Part shown: positions 43,583 through 53,155 of the stretch, piece by piece | Layout: every line of letters begins with the position of its first letter | Position numbering within the stretch: position 1 is the stretch's first letter | Assembly (NCBI RefSeq): GCF_001983935.1 | Contig: NZ_CP017641.1 | Span: 2,728,001-2,792,000, forward strand | Reading direction: 5' to 3' | DNA: 64,000 bases | Source: Fuerstiella marisgermanici | GTDB taxonomy: Bacteria; Planctomycetota; Planctomycetia; Planctomycetales; Planctomycetaceae | Position numbers and translations under genes: made by a program | The notes under the pieces: generated by a model | What the model saw: the letters and a program-made list of their open reading frames with translations, nothing else | Told to the model about the DNA's origin: nothing | Database searches by the model: none

Positions 43583-45505
43583 CTACGGCGCGATGTTGAC
43601 GGCCGTTGCGTCATCTGGCATCGCTAGCACGGTTCCCGGTTTCAGGCGGTTGGGGTCTGTCATTCGCTGCTGATTCATCCGGTAGATCTCCATCCAGCGA
43701 GACGCTCGGCCAAGGTGCTTCTGCGAAATTTCAGACAGCGTTTCCTTTTCGCCAACTCGGTAGGCCGGTTTGCCATCCTTCTGCAGAAAGAAGCCGCGTG
43801 GCTTCGTTTCCTTTTGCTGGAACTCACGGAACAGTTCCGGATACTTCTCTTCCAACCGCTTGGGGTCGGGGATGAGCACCTTCATACCGGGTCGAATCTT
43901 TTTCGGGTCTTTGATCCGATGCTGGTTGAACAATGCCAATGCCGAAAAGTACCGAGCCGTACCATACATGCGTTTGGAAATGGTCCAGTAGTTGTCGTTG
44001 TGCTTAACGACGCAAATGTCACAGTCTTCTGACGACGCAGCGACCTGGCGGATTCCGTTTTCGTACGCGTACTGAGCCATCCCGAACTGCGGTTGCGGTG
44101 CAGCCGTCGGTAGGGGAGCGGGTTCGTCAGACGGAATCTCCACGGGCGCGAACATGAACGCAGGGTCTGACGCCATGCTGTTTTCGTCGGCCGCGGTCTT
44201 TGGTTGACTGGCGGTGGTCGGCGTCGCGTCCTGCGATTGGCTGGGTGACGTTTGAACGAGCGTTTGTGTCTGCGTGTCGCGGTCGAATCGGTTGTCGCCG
44301 CCGAATTGTCGCGTATCAGATGCGGGCTCAGAACGTTGGTACGGCTGAGGATCCGGATCAATCTTCATCGGCGTCGGATCCGGTGTCACGACCAAAGCCG
44401 GGCGTTCCACTGACGAAGTTTTGTCGCTGGTTGGCGAGGCATCCGTTTTGGCCGCTGACGATGCGGCAGCTTCTTCAAACAGATTGACGTCTGGCTTTGG
44501 TTCAGCAAACGCAACCATCGGCGAATCCTGTAACGTTGGCTGTGCAGGTTCGTCGGTGCCTGCAAAAGAGGGCAACGCTGTTGCTTCGTTATCCAGCGTG
44601 TCGAACGCCGGTTCTGGTGCCGTCGGCAAAGGTGGCAGCTCGCGAGACCGCGACACGGAAGCGGCCGGTGGTAGCCCCTGAACCTTCGCTACAGTTGTTT
44701 CTTCCGGCTGCGCGGACGGTGCCGGTGGTTCTTCAGCCGCATCGAAGCTTGGAAACAGGTCGCCCATCGCCACATCATCGGTCTTCACCGGAGCAGAATT
44801 CTGTTTGGGATCGGCGACGGCTACGTCCCGGCTGGGAGGCGTTTCATCGGCCGCATCGAAAGACGGGAACAGAGGCGCCGATGGCTGGGCTTCAGTCGTG
44901 GCAGCAGCCGCGAATGGGTCTGACTGGTCAGGAGCCGGTATGTTGGCTGCCAGAGCTTGTTCGCTGTGAAAAGGTTTCGGCGGCTCAGCAGTTGTCGGAA
45001 ACGGCTGTGGAGTCGTTTCTTCGCGTGCGCTGTTCTTAGCGGCAAGCACGGCAAACGGATCTTCCGTTGGCTGAGGCGTCGGGATGACCTCGTCGCTGGC
45101 GACCATCGCTGACGACTGATCGGCGGTAACATCGTATGGCGGTGAAGTGGGTTCGCTGAGATCAAACAGAGGAGCGTCCTGCTGCGGCGCAGTGCTGTCA
45201 GCAACCGAAGCGGCCACGGTTGACGGCGTTTCGTCTACCGCTCGCCAGGCTCCGCTGTCCGGATTCGCTTCCTGCACCTCAAGCATAGCAGAAGCGGGTG
45301 CAAGCTCCGTCGGGCCTGCTTGCGCAGGATTCTTGCCCTCGATGTTCGCCTGCAACAACGCTCGCTGTTTGAGGTCAAACTTGTGGTAGACAAGGAACCC
45401 GAAGGCGCACACGAGGATCACGATAACGGCCATGCCCATTTTGGCTTCGACCGCCATTCCCCCTTTTCCAGCTTCAAAGCCCCATTCTTCGTCCCGCTTT
45501 TTCAT
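43583..45505 (-). CDS. Single-pass membrane protein with two C-terminal LysM domains
   Basis: A 640-residue protein. One membrane helix near the N-terminus (MGMAVIVILVCAFGFLVYHK, about residues 23-42), then about 400 residues of Pro/Ala/Ser/Thr/Asp-rich linker, then two LysM domains: DICVVKHNDNYWTISKRMYG to PGMKVLIPDP, and YRVGEKETLSEISQKHLG to PGTVLAMPDD. LysM binds peptidoglycan N-acetylglucosamine chains. The ATG at 45505 overlaps the rsmH stop (ATGA), so the start is well supported; the reading from 45610 would overlap rsmH by about 100 bases. In most bacteria the gene after rsmH is ftsL, a small bitopic division protein; here a bitopic LysM protein takes that place. Confidence 0.88.
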   Translation of the reverse strand: MKKRDEEWGFEAGKGGMAVEAKMGMAVIVILVCAFGFLVYHKFDLKQRALLQANIEGKNPAQAGPTELAPASAMLEVQEANPDSGAWRAVDETPSTVAASVADSTAPQQDAPLFDLSEPTSPPYDVTADQSSAMVASDEVIPTPQPTEDPFAVLAAKNSAREETTPQPFPTTAEPPKPFHSEQALAANIPAPDQSDPFAAAATTEAQPSAPLFPSFDAADETPPSRDVAVADPKQNSAPVKTDDVAMGDLFPSFDAAEEPPAPSAQPEETTVAKVQGLPPAASVSRSRELPPLPTAPEPAFDTLDNEATALPSFAGTDEPAQPTLQDSPMVAFAEPKPDVNLFEEAAASSAAKTDASPTSDKTSSVERPALVVTPDPTPMKIDPDPQPYQRSEPASDTRQFGGDNRFDRDTQTQTLVQTSPSQSQDATPTTASQPKTAADENSMASDPAFMFAPVEIPSDEPAPLPTAAPQPQFGMAQYAYENGIRQVAASSEDCDICVVKHNDNYWTISKRMYGTARYFSALALFNQHRIKDPKKIRPGMKVLIPDPKRLEEKYPELFREFQQKETKPRGFFLQKDGKPAYRVGEKETLSEISQKHLGRASRWMEIYRMNQQRMTDPNRLKPGTVLAMPDDATAVNIAP

Positions 45506-46389
45506 GGATGCTTTCGCGTCGCCGCTCGCAGTTTTGCCGAGCGACTTCGGGGATTCAGCCGGATCTCGGCGGGTGTGGCTTCGATCGGAGTTTTCGTTAG
45601 AGGCTGCCATTGTTGCTGTCCTTTGAACGCCGACTTAACAATGCGATCTTCCAGAGAATGAAAAGTCAGAATCACAGCGATACCGTCCGGTTTCAAAATG
45701 GACGGAAGCACCGAATTCATCATGTCCTGTACATGTTTGAGTTCATCGTTGACCGCAATCCGCAACGCCTGAAACGCGCGGGTTGCCGGGTTTCGACTGC
45801 CGGCCGCACCACGAGGGATCGCGGAACGAATGCAGTCTTCAAGGTCCTGAGTTGTCGTGATGCGATTGGTTGATTTCCGCCGACAGACCTCGTCGGCAAT
45901 TTGGCGAGCGAATTTTTCTTCGCCGAAGTCGGTCAGTATTTGAGCGATTTTTGCCTGGTCAGATGTTTGCAAGAGTTCCGCCGCCGTTTGGCCGCGTGAG
46001 GTATCGAACCTCATATCCAATGGTCCGCCCGCATCAAAGCCGAAGCCACGTTCGCGGTCGGAAAGTTGATCCGAAGACAAACCGAGATCCAACAGAACTC
46101 GGTCAACGCCCTCAACACCGGCTTCCGCCAGAAGTTCCTGAGCGTTTGTGTATGACGAATGAAAAAGGGTGACGTTATCTTCCGGCAGTTTTTCGCGAGC
46201 GAACTGCAGCATCATGGGGTCGCGATCAAAACCAAACAGCCGTCCGGCCGATCCGATTTTTTCGACGATCTTTGAGCTGTGTCCGGCCGCTCCAACAGTT
46301 CCATCCAGCACCGTCAGACCGTCCGAAAGCTGCAGATAGTGCAACACTTCGCGAGGCATCACGGGAACGTGAACGGACCTTGAAGACAT
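45502..46389 (-). CDS. rsmH: 16S rRNA (cytosine1402-N4)-methyltransferase RsmH (MraW)
   Basis: A 295-residue SAM-dependent methyltransferase modifying C1402 of 16S rRNA. Family motifs: HVPVMPREVLHYL, VLDGTVGAAGHS, LFGFDRDPMML, VLLDLGLSSDQLSDRERGFG and GGPLDMRFD, ending with VILTFHSLEDRIVK. Full length. In the usual division and cell-wall cluster it precedes ftsL and ftsI; here the following gene is the LysM protein, coupled by a four-base overlap, and mraZ is not upstream. A purine-rich stretch lies upstream at 46425-46477. Confidence 0.95.
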   Translation of the reverse strand: MSSRSVHVPVMPREVLHYLQLSDGLTVLDGTVGAAGHSSKIVEKIGSAGRLFGFDRDPMMLQFAREKLPEDNVTLFHSSYTNAQELLAEAGVEGVDRVLLDLGLSSDQLSDRERGFGFDAGGPLDMRFDTSRGQTAAELLQTSDQAKIAQILTDFGEEKFARQIADEVCRRKSTNRITTTQDLEDCIRSAIPRGAAGSRNPATRAFQALRIAVNDELKHVQDMMNSVLPSILKPDGIAVILTFHSLEDRIVKSAFKGQQQWQPLTKTPIEATPAEIRLNPRSRSAKLRAATRKHP

Positions 46390-46582
46390 AGATAGGATGA
46401 CCGTCCGGTGTACCCGGCGATCACAGTGAGGAGAGGAGAATGGAGAGAGGAAAATTCGACGAGGAGAGCGGCAGCGTAATCTTTAACTCAATTTGCGCGA
46501 AGACGTATTTACGCGTGAGTTGCTGTTTGCCATTGGCCGATCAACCGGCAAATCCTGCCGCAAAACGTCGAGCGGACGCTGC

Positions 46583-49500
46583 CTAGCGCTGCCGTTTGTT
46601 TCGAATGAACCTCAGCAAACCGAATCCCTGAGTGCTGTCGTTGCCAGCGTCCGGGTCAGGGTTCACCAGCGACTGTTCAAGCACACCGGGAACAAGGCGT
46701 TGAATGCGGATCGCCCACAAATCGCCAGCCGAAATCGGGAGTTGCCGAAGCTCGGCCTGAGGAATCGCCAGCTCAAAACGCCACACGGTTTCGTCAGCCT
46801 GCTCAGCAACAAACCATTCCGGATTCCACGACGTCGCGCGCCAGCAGCGTTCACTGGTCTGGCCCGCTTCGTCAATCGTGAATTCATACGCGGAGGTAAA
46901 ATCGCGATCGGCGTCGAACGAAACCTTCACGCGGTCTCGCAACTTGTGATCCGTGTCGTGGTGACGGGCAATCGATTTGTCGAGCTGATTACTGTGTCCG
47001 TCGAGCAACTCAATTCGCCCCGCGACGTACAAGTGGTCCTCATCCCACGCCAGCATAATCAGACAGTCGGACTTTGCGTCTGATGAATCCGTTCTGTCCG
47101 CCAGATGCAGTTCGAAGGCTTCCTGCCAGCACAGTTCCGTGATGTCACCATCCAGCACCGGCTTCGACAGGATCTTAGGAAGATTGATGACAGGGACCGG
47201 CGTTTGGTTTGCGCCATGAGTCGACTGCAACTCGGCCCGCGCCAGTAGTGCATACAATCCATCGCCCGCCGCGGCCTTCGACAGAACCGTGCTGTTGTCG
47301 CCCAATGTGCCTCGCCGGCGAACGTTGGCTGCGTGACGCAGCAGCGTGCGGGGTGAAGTCGCGCGATTGGGAGCCAGCGTGTAAAGCAATTGCAAAGCGG
47401 CGTCAGCGTTGCGGTCCCAGGCCTCGTCGATCGCCGCCGTAGCGCGGCCGTTGCTTTTGGGGAGTCGCACGCCCTGCCCCAGCCGTTCGTCTGCCTGCAG
47501 AATTAGCCCTTTCCGAGGCACCGGGTTGTTATCGTTTTGCAATGTCGCTGACGATGTGACAGAGATTCCCGGAATTCTTTCCAGTGCCTGCTGCCCGAAG
47601 TCTTCTCGGTCGACAAGCAAACTCGTGTCGCCTTCACGCCGTCGAAGAAATCGAAGTTCTTCGGACGAATAGAATTGAAAAAGCAGCTCTGCCGCGTCGG
47701 CAGATTCCGGCGCCTCGGGAAAACGCCGCGTGATTTCTCTGAGTACAGCAATTTGCCCTTCCAGGTTTTCCAGCGATTCGTACAGCGACGCCAGGTGCTG
47801 CAATTGTTGCAGGGCAAGTCTCGCAGGCAGGTTTCGGCCCAGAGTCTGCAGGTCGGCAATTAGACTTAGCGGTGTTTCGGCCGACGCCAAATGGCCTTTT
47901 AACGCGGCTCGCTTGGTGCGATCCTGCTGAGCGATTTGCTGCCATTGTTCCTGCTGTTCGGGGGAGATTAACGCCGTCCGACGACGTGCGTCCGATCCTG
48001 GAGTGTGCATCACGCCAGCCAGAAGATGAGACGGCGTAGCGGCGGCTTGCCCGTTCTCAATCACAGCGTACGCGACGGTGGTGGACTGGTTGGCTGCGGA
48101 ATCTGCATCAATCGCATCGGACAGTTCGGCGGCGGCTTCGCAGTATTCCGCGACGAGGTCTGACGTGGTGCCGAGATTCTCCAGCAGCGAATCGCCGGCA
48201 AAATTTAGTGGCGATGTGTCTGCACCAGTGAGCTTGACCACCGTGCGTGACACTGACCATTTTCGCAGCCCAACCTGATCCAGAATCGCTCCGCGCGGAT
48301 TTGCGCCGGCCGCGATCGCAGTGGCGGGCTCCAGAGCCTGCAGCCAAATTTTGGCGACTTCGTCTGTGTCGGAAGATCGATCGATGCAGATCGCGTCCGG
48401 TCGCCAAATCCGAATCAGCTGAGCCAGTCGCTGCGGCAGAATTTCAGTTAACCGACCGTCCGTTTGCATTCCCCACGTCTTCAGTAGTTCGGGTTGCACT
48501 TGGTGCTGCATAGGCTGAGTTCGCGAGAACATCCAGTCCTGCGAAAACACGTTCGCCCCGGCCATCGGCAAGGCAATTCGTAGCCGGTCGGCGGCCACTG
48601 AATCGTCGATTCCGTCCCGTGGCAAGCTGGCGGACGGTTGGACAACCACCGACCGAAATCCCTGATCGCCACTGATATTAGTCAGCATGCGAAACGAAGT
48701 GTCATTCACATCCGTCGCCAGGCACAGCACGGCTGCTCGATAATTGCCGTTCCGCGTGGCAGACCATGTGAGACCGGCGTCGTTTGAACGTTGGATGACA
48801 CCAAACGCTCCAACGGCCAGAACAGTCGACTTCCCGACAAACCGAATTCGGTTAATGGGTGCAGAACTGGTGAGTTGCCGAAATTTCCAGGAAGCACCTC
48901 CGTCTGCGCTGTGCAGAACAACGCTGCCCGGACTTCCGGCAACGCAAACATTGAGGCCGTCGTGATCGACGGTGCGGCAGTCGAATACATCGTTGAGCGC
49001 TGGGGCCAATCTTCCCACGGGCGGCGGCCATGTGACACCGCCGTCCATCGTGGTCCGCAGCAGCCCGCCATCGCCGACCATCCATCCGGATCCGTCAGAA
49101 GAAAGACTCGCGTCGCGGCGACGTCTCAACGTGCGTTGTGGCTGGCGCAACGTGATGACTCGGTCACCAACGACCGAACCGGCGGCGTCCCCGAGTCCCA
49201 CGACGATCCCGTCGTTCGGTGAGAAGAAGGCGGCACTTTGCCAGCGTGTTGAGTTTTGTTCGCTGGACAAGGCATTCCATGTTCGTCCCCCGTCCGCGGT
49301 TCGCAGCACCAGCGAACCTGAGTTGGCAACGTCAGGCATCGCAATCGCGACGGCGTGTTGCAGATCGAAGTATTTGACGAACGAAATCGGCGGCAACGAA
49401 TCTGCGGGGATCACACCAACTGCCGTTCCAACATTGGCGTTCCCATTCGATGAAGGTGCGCCGAGCACGGTCCACGATTCGCCTCCATCACGAGTCGTCA

Positions 49501-49897
49501 GCAGCACGCCAACGTGTTGTTTCTGGAACGCGTCGAACCGTGAACCCGCGACGAAACCGATCTGATTGGTCAAAAAGCATACACTCGTGAGACTACATTC
49601 CGCGGGCACGAGTGCCGTTTTCCATGTGGCGCCGGCATCGTTACTGCGAACAATGACGCCTCGTTCACCAACAGCCCAGCAATCGCTACCGATCCCGCAA
49701 ACGTCATTCAGCGAGGCGTCGTCGGCAATGTGTTCCGTTCGAGCAACCGGGCCGGAATAAAACGGTGTCGGAGCCGGATCATGTGTTCGCACGGCATGAG
49801 CAGGGGAAGTCTCACCAAGCTGCGCCACGGTACGCACGTTGGGACTCAGCAGGCAAAAACAAATTGCGAAAGCGAGGCGGCCGTTCCACAGCTTCAT
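46583..49897 (-). CDS. Exported Ycf48/BNR-like propeller protein with C-terminal CBM9/DOMON-like domain
   Basis: A 1104-residue protein. Signal peptide LWNGRLAFAICFCLL, then a Ycf48-like propeller of BNR-type repeats with the SxDxGxTW pattern (RSNDAGATWKTAL, TTRDGGESWTVLG, RTADGGRTWNALS, HSADGGASWKFRQL, RSNDAGLTWSATR), ending near residue 400. A helical middle (600-800) with TPR-like character follows. The last about 180 residues (PVLDGDITELCWQEAFELHL to RRW-type beta strands, VKVSFDADRDFTSAYEFTID) look like a CBM9/DOMON-like domain. No catalytic motif seen. The start at 49897 begins the signal peptide; GGAACC lies just upstream. Confidence 0.82.
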   Translation of the reverse strand: MKLWNGRLAFAICFCLLSPNVRTVAQLGETSPAHAVRTHDPAPTPFYSGPVARTEHIADDASLNDVCGIGSDCWAVGERGVIVRSNDAGATWKTALVPAECSLTSVCFLTNQIGFVAGSRFDAFQKQHVGVLLTTRDGGESWTVLGAPSSNGNANVGTAVGVIPADSLPPISFVKYFDLQHAVAIAMPDVANSGSLVLRTADGGRTWNALSSEQNSTRWQSAAFFSPNDGIVVGLGDAAGSVVGDRVITLRQPQRTLRRRRDASLSSDGSGWMVGDGGLLRTTMDGGVTWPPPVGRLAPALNDVFDCRTVDHDGLNVCVAGSPGSVVLHSADGGASWKFRQLTSSAPINRIRFVGKSTVLAVGAFGVIQRSNDAGLTWSATRNGNYRAAVLCLATDVNDTSFRMLTNISGDQGFRSVVVQPSASLPRDGIDDSVAADRLRIALPMAGANVFSQDWMFSRTQPMQHQVQPELLKTWGMQTDGRLTEILPQRLAQLIRIWRPDAICIDRSSDTDEVAKIWLQALEPATAIAAGANPRGAILDQVGLRKWSVSRTVVKLTGADTSPLNFAGDSLLENLGTTSDLVAEYCEAAAELSDAIDADSAANQSTTVAYAVIENGQAAATPSHLLAGVMHTPGSDARRRTALISPEQQEQWQQIAQQDRTKRAALKGHLASAETPLSLIADLQTLGRNLPARLALQQLQHLASLYESLENLEGQIAVLREITRRFPEAPESADAAELLFQFYSSEELRFLRRREGDTSLLVDREDFGQQALERIPGISVTSSATLQNDNNPVPRKGLILQADERLGQGVRLPKSNGRATAAIDEAWDRNADAALQLLYTLAPNRATSPRTLLRHAANVRRRGTLGDNSTVLSKAAAGDGLYALLARAELQSTHGANQTPVPVINLPKILSKPVLDGDITELCWQEAFELHLADRTDSSDAKSDCLIMLAWDEDHLYVAGRIELLDGHSNQLDKSIARHHDTDHKLRDRVKVSFDADRDFTSAYEFTIDEAGQTSERCWRATSWNPEWFVAEQADETVWRFELAIPQAELRQLPISAGDLWAIRIQRLVPGVLEQSLVNPDPDAGNDSTQGFGLLRFIRNKRQR

Positions 49898-50423
49898 GGT
49901 TCCATCCCATTCATTGTTCTGCCAAAGGCAGCGAATCCTGCCGGCAATGCACCTGCACCGCTGCGAGGTCGCTTCCATGCGATATTGTTTGGACACGCAG
50001 CACTTGAAATCGCATTGACGGACATTCCATTCGCAGCAAGGGGCAACTGATTGCCAGCTGGTGTCCTGCAGCCGTCACTGCTTATTGCCGCGGCCAGTTT
50101 ATTGCCGAGACCTGTCAAAACAGAGTTTGAACTGCCTTTCGGCGACACGGGCAAGCTATCACATACGAGGAAATCGCTGGAGACGAATCTTCAACCTCGC
50201 AGAATGTGCCGATTCGCGAGTCGCCGCCACGATTAGCGGACAAATTTGCCATCAGGAGGGGGCAGAGATCTTGACCAGACAGGCCGCGTCTGGGACATTT
50301 CGGCTGCGTCCAAAAATTGTGGCCGCACCCCATCTGAAATCTCACCTCAAAGAACTCACAAAGCATTTTGCGTTCAAACGCCCCACGGATCGGGGCTGCA
50401 ACCGGCAAAGGAGTGCCCATCCC
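49898..50423. other. Divergent intergenic region upstream of ompH
   Basis: 526 bases. An open frame from 50061 runs in phase into ompH but lacks coding character, and the perfect ribosome binding site at 50407 places the ompH start at 50424. No repeat or gene supported here. Confidence 0.55.
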
Positions 50424-51077
50424 GTGAAAAAACTCATTCTCTCGCTGCTCGCCCTCGCGGTCATTGCTACGACATCGACCGCCACTGTTCAGGCGCAGAC
50501 CGCCGCCAAGACGCCACATCGCATTGGCGTGATCGACATGGCTCATGTCTTCCAGAACTACAAAAAGTTCGAAGCACTGCGCACCGATCTGCAGGCGGAA
50601 ATTGTCAAAAGTGACGCCGAAGCCAAAAAGATGGTAGAACGCCTGCAGCAGATGCAGACCGAAATGAAAAAGTACGACGCCGGTGGGCCTCAGTACGAAA
50701 CAGCAGAAAAGAACATTCTGGATCAGAAGGGCAAGTTCGATTCCTTCCGAGCCAGCACGCAGCGTCAGCTTGCTCGCCGCGAATCTGAAATGTTCAAAGT
50801 GATCTACACAGACGTCACTGCTGCTGTGACCGCTTACGCAAAGCATGCGGAATTCGACCACATCCTGCGATTCAATCGCAAGGGCATCGACGACACGACC
50901 AATCCTCAGGACGCTGTGCAGACAATGAACAAAACGTTCATCTACACGACTCCTGAAAACGACATCACGGATGTTGTGCTGAACTACCTGAACCAGCAGT
51001 ACGAAAAGTCACCTGGCTACAAGCCGGTTCCAGCCAAGGCTGTTTCTAACTCTGGCGGAACGCCAATTCGGAAATAG
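50424..51077 (+). CDS. OmpH/Skp family periplasmic chaperone
   Basis: A 217-residue protein from GTG 50424, with a perfect AAAGGAG ten bases upstream. Signal peptide KKLILSLLALAVIATTSTAT, then IGVIDMAHVFQNYKKFEALR, the typical OmpH opening, and a long coiled coil (LQAEIVKSDAEAKKMVERLQ, then ESEMFKVIYTDVTAAVTAYA). Skp guides outer-membrane proteins through the periplasm. Its neighbours lpxC and lpxA fit the classic ompH-lpx envelope cluster. A strong terminator-like hairpin separates it from lpxC. Confidence 0.9.
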   Translation: MKKLILSLLALAVIATTSTATVQAQTAAKTPHRIGVIDMAHVFQNYKKFEALRTDLQAEIVKSDAEAKKMVERLQQMQTEMKKYDAGGPQYETAEKNILDQKGKFDSFRASTQRQLARRESEMFKVIYTDVTAAVTAYAKHAEFDHILRFNRKGIDDTTNPQDAVQTMNKTFIYTTPENDITDVVLNYLNQQYEKSPGYKPVPAKAVSNSGGTPIRK

Positions 51078-51134
51078 TGCCGTCTGTGTCGCAGACCAAT
51101 GGCCTGCCGACCAAACCTGACGGCTGAATCCAGT

Positions 51135-51180
51135 CCGACAGCGACTCCCCACCTGTGGGAGTCGCGTGTCGGCTTTTGCA
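51135..51180 (+). terminator. Rho-independent terminator-like hairpin between ompH and lpxC
   Basis: Stem CCGACA-GCGACTCCC with GGGAGTCGC-G-TGTCGG, one bulged G and a 7-base loop, followed by CTTTTGC. It should end most ompH transcripts. Confidence 0.75.
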
Positions 51181-51202
51181 TGTTCCAGCGGAAAACAGAC
51201 CT

Positions 51203-52153
51203 GTGTCAGTGATCGAAGCCGAATCTTCGCAACACACTCACGCCGATTCTCAGTCGACGTTAAGAATCCCCACGCTTCGGCGCTACCAGAATACGGTTAG
51301 CAAGCCGGTTGAATTCCGTGGGCTGAGCCTGTTTCACGGATACGACGCGACGGCCAGGCTAATTCCCGCGCCTGCGAACACGGGGATTGTGTTTCGCAGA
51401 ACTGATCTGGTCGATCGGCCAGACATCCCAGCCACCACCGACTTTCTGGTTCGAGAACCACGTCGCACTGTTTTGGCTTCGACGCCGGACTGCCGAATCG
51501 AAACAACCGAACATCTGATGGCCGCACTGGCCGGATTACAAATCGACAACGTTATCGTCGAAGTTACATGCCCCGAACTTCCTGCGTATGACGGTTCGTG
51601 CCGAGCATTTTGTGACGGAATTCTGGACGCTGGTATTGAAGGTCAGGACCACGGCGCCGCCATCGTGCAGGTGGATGACGTCTACACCGTCCGTAGCTCA
51701 AACCGCAAACAAACTCTCACTGTGCGGCCTTATCTATTTCCCTGCACGGCAATTACTTACCACTTCGACTACGGAGTGCGGTCGCTGGTCCCACCGCAGC
51801 AACTGTCCGTCGAAATCACCCCCGCCTTCTTCTATCACGAAATCTCGCCAGCCAGAACATTCGTGCTGGAATCCGAAGTCAGTGCTCTGAAAAAGCTGGG
51901 CTACGGCAAACACCTTACAACAAAGGACCTTGTGGTAATCGGCCAGGATGGCCCAATTGACAATCCGTTGCGCTGGTCCGATGAGGGCGTTCGGCACAAA
52001 ATACTGGATTGCGTCGGCGATCTGGCGTTAAATGGTTCGGGTTTTTACGGCCACGTGACAGCATCTCGCAGTGGCCACGAATTAAATCACGAAATGGCGA
52101 AAGTCCTGTCGATGATGGGGAAGAGCAATTCTCTATTGTCTAAGGCAGCGTAG
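51203..52153 (+). CDS. lpxC: UDP-3-O-acyl-N-acetylglucosamine deacetylase LpxC
   Basis: A 316-residue zinc enzyme that removes the acetyl group in the first committed step of lipid A synthesis. Zinc ligands: the His of CRIETTEHLMAALAGL and the His/Asp of EGVRHKILDCVGDLAL; the catalytic His region is SRSGHELNHEMAKVL. Substrate contacts lie in LIPAPANTGIVFRRTD. The GTG at 51203 is preferred: GGAAAA lies seven bases upstream, and the longer reading from 51155 starts inside the terminator hairpin. Starts at GTG 51209 also possible. Confidence 0.94.
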   Translation: MSVIEAESSQHTHADSQSTLRIPTLRRYQNTVSKPVEFRGLSLFHGYDATARLIPAPANTGIVFRRTDLVDRPDIPATTDFLVREPRRTVLASTPDCRIETTEHLMAALAGLQIDNVIVEVTCPELPAYDGSCRAFCDGILDAGIEGQDHGAAIVQVDDVYTVRSSNRKQTLTVRPYLFPCTAITYHFDYGVRSLVPPQQLSVEITPAFFYHEISPARTFVLESEVSALKKLGYGKHLTTKDLVVIGQDGPIDNPLRWSDEGVRHKILDCVGDLALNGSGFYGHVTASRSGHELNHEMAKVLSMMGKSNSLLSKAA

Positions 52154-52303
52154 TGCTTTGTTTGCATCAGAACTTGGGCTAAGCATGCAGTCAACGCAAC
52201 ATGCACGCATCAGCCCGTGACAAATGGTTTGAAAAAGCACTGACAACTTGGCGAACCGAACGGATTCGATTCGCCAGATAATACACCGATCAGGATGATC
52301 ACC

Positions 52304-53155
52304 ATGGAACCACAGATTTCGCCTCTTTCTCAGGTCGATCCTTCCGCCAGACTTGGAAAGGGAGTCGTTGTTGGTCCATTTTGTCTGGTCGGCCCCAACG
52401 TCACTGTTGGCGACTTCACAGAACTCACCAGCCACGTCGTATTGACGGGCCGCACCACGCTCGGGTGCCACAACAAACTTTATCCCGGCTGCGTCATCGG
52501 CGGTGAGCCTCAGGATATCAGTTATCAGGATTCCGAAACGGAAGTCCACATCGGCGACCACAACATCTTCCGCGAAGGTGTGACGGTTAATCGCGGTGCC
52601 GAAAAAGAAGACTGCGTGACTCGCATAGGCAATCGCAACATGCTGATGGCGAACGCCCATGTCGCTCATAACTGCCGTATTTACGACGACGTGATTCTGG
52701 TGAATGGTGTGCTGCTGGGCGGGCACGTTCACGTGCAGGATCGAGCCATCGTCTCCGGCAACACCGTCGTGCATCACTTCAGTACGATTGGTCGGCTTAG
52801 CTTTGTGAGTGGCGGTTGCCGAGTGCCCCACGACATTCCGCCCTTCATGCTGGCGGCAGGCAGCGACAATCCGACTCTGAAAACAATCAACATCGTCGGA
52901 ATGCGTCGAGCCGGAATTTCTGAACACGCCATCGAAGTGGTACGCACAGCGTTTCGCATGCTGTACCGCAAACGAAAAACGCTGGCTGAAGTGGCCGCTC
53001 ACTTCGACGAAACGCTGGACGGAATATTGCCGCTCGAATTATCTCAACTGTTGAACTTCATTGAAGCTCAGCGAGCCGGCCGACTTGGTCGAGCACGCGA
53101 AGCGGTTCGCCGCACCCCACCTCAGGACAACGCAGACGAGCGAAAAGCAGCATGA
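52304..53155 (+). CDS. lpxA: UDP-N-acetylglucosamine acyltransferase LpxA
   Basis: A 283-residue left-handed beta-helix enzyme built of hexapeptide repeats (ARLGKGVVVGPFCLVGPNVT), with the catalytic His in MLMANAHVAHNCRIYDDV and GGCRVPHDIPPFMLAAG near the acyl site. The C-terminal helices (GMRRAGISEHAIEVVRTAFR) are normal. It acylates UDP-GlcNAc at the start of lipid A synthesis. The ATG at 52304 is favoured because AGGA lies eight bases upstream; ATG 52295 would add three residues. The stop overlaps the next gene's start (ATGA). Confidence 0.94.
   Translation: MEPQISPLSQVDPSARLGKGVVVGPFCLVGPNVTVGDFTELTSHVVLTGRTTLGCHNKLYPGCVIGGEPQDISYQDSETEVHIGDHNIFREGVTVNRGAEKEDCVTRIGNRNMLMANAHVAHNCRIYDDVILVNGVLLGGHVHVQDRAIVSGNTVVHHFSTIGRLSFVSGGCRVPHDIPPFMLAAGSDNPTLKTINIVGMRRAGISEHAIEVVRTAFRMLYRKRKTLAEVAAHFDETLDGILPLELSQLLNFIEAQRAGRLGRAREAVRRTPPQDNADERKAA

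Noticed and set aside
45506-45610. Longer N-terminus for the LysM protein overlapping rsmH by about 100 bases
   Set aside because: The ATGA overlap at 45505 gives a normal coupled start.
46390-46582. mraZ gene or MraZ-binding repeats upstream of rsmH
   Set aside because: No open frame of suitable size and no spaced TGGGN repeats seen.
50061-50423. Longer N-terminus for OmpH/Skp
   Set aside because: A perfect ribosome binding site and signal peptide at GTG 50424 define the start; the extension is Cys/Arg-rich without coding character.
51155-51202. Longer N-terminus for LpxC
   Set aside because: It begins inside the terminator hairpin and has no ribosome binding site.
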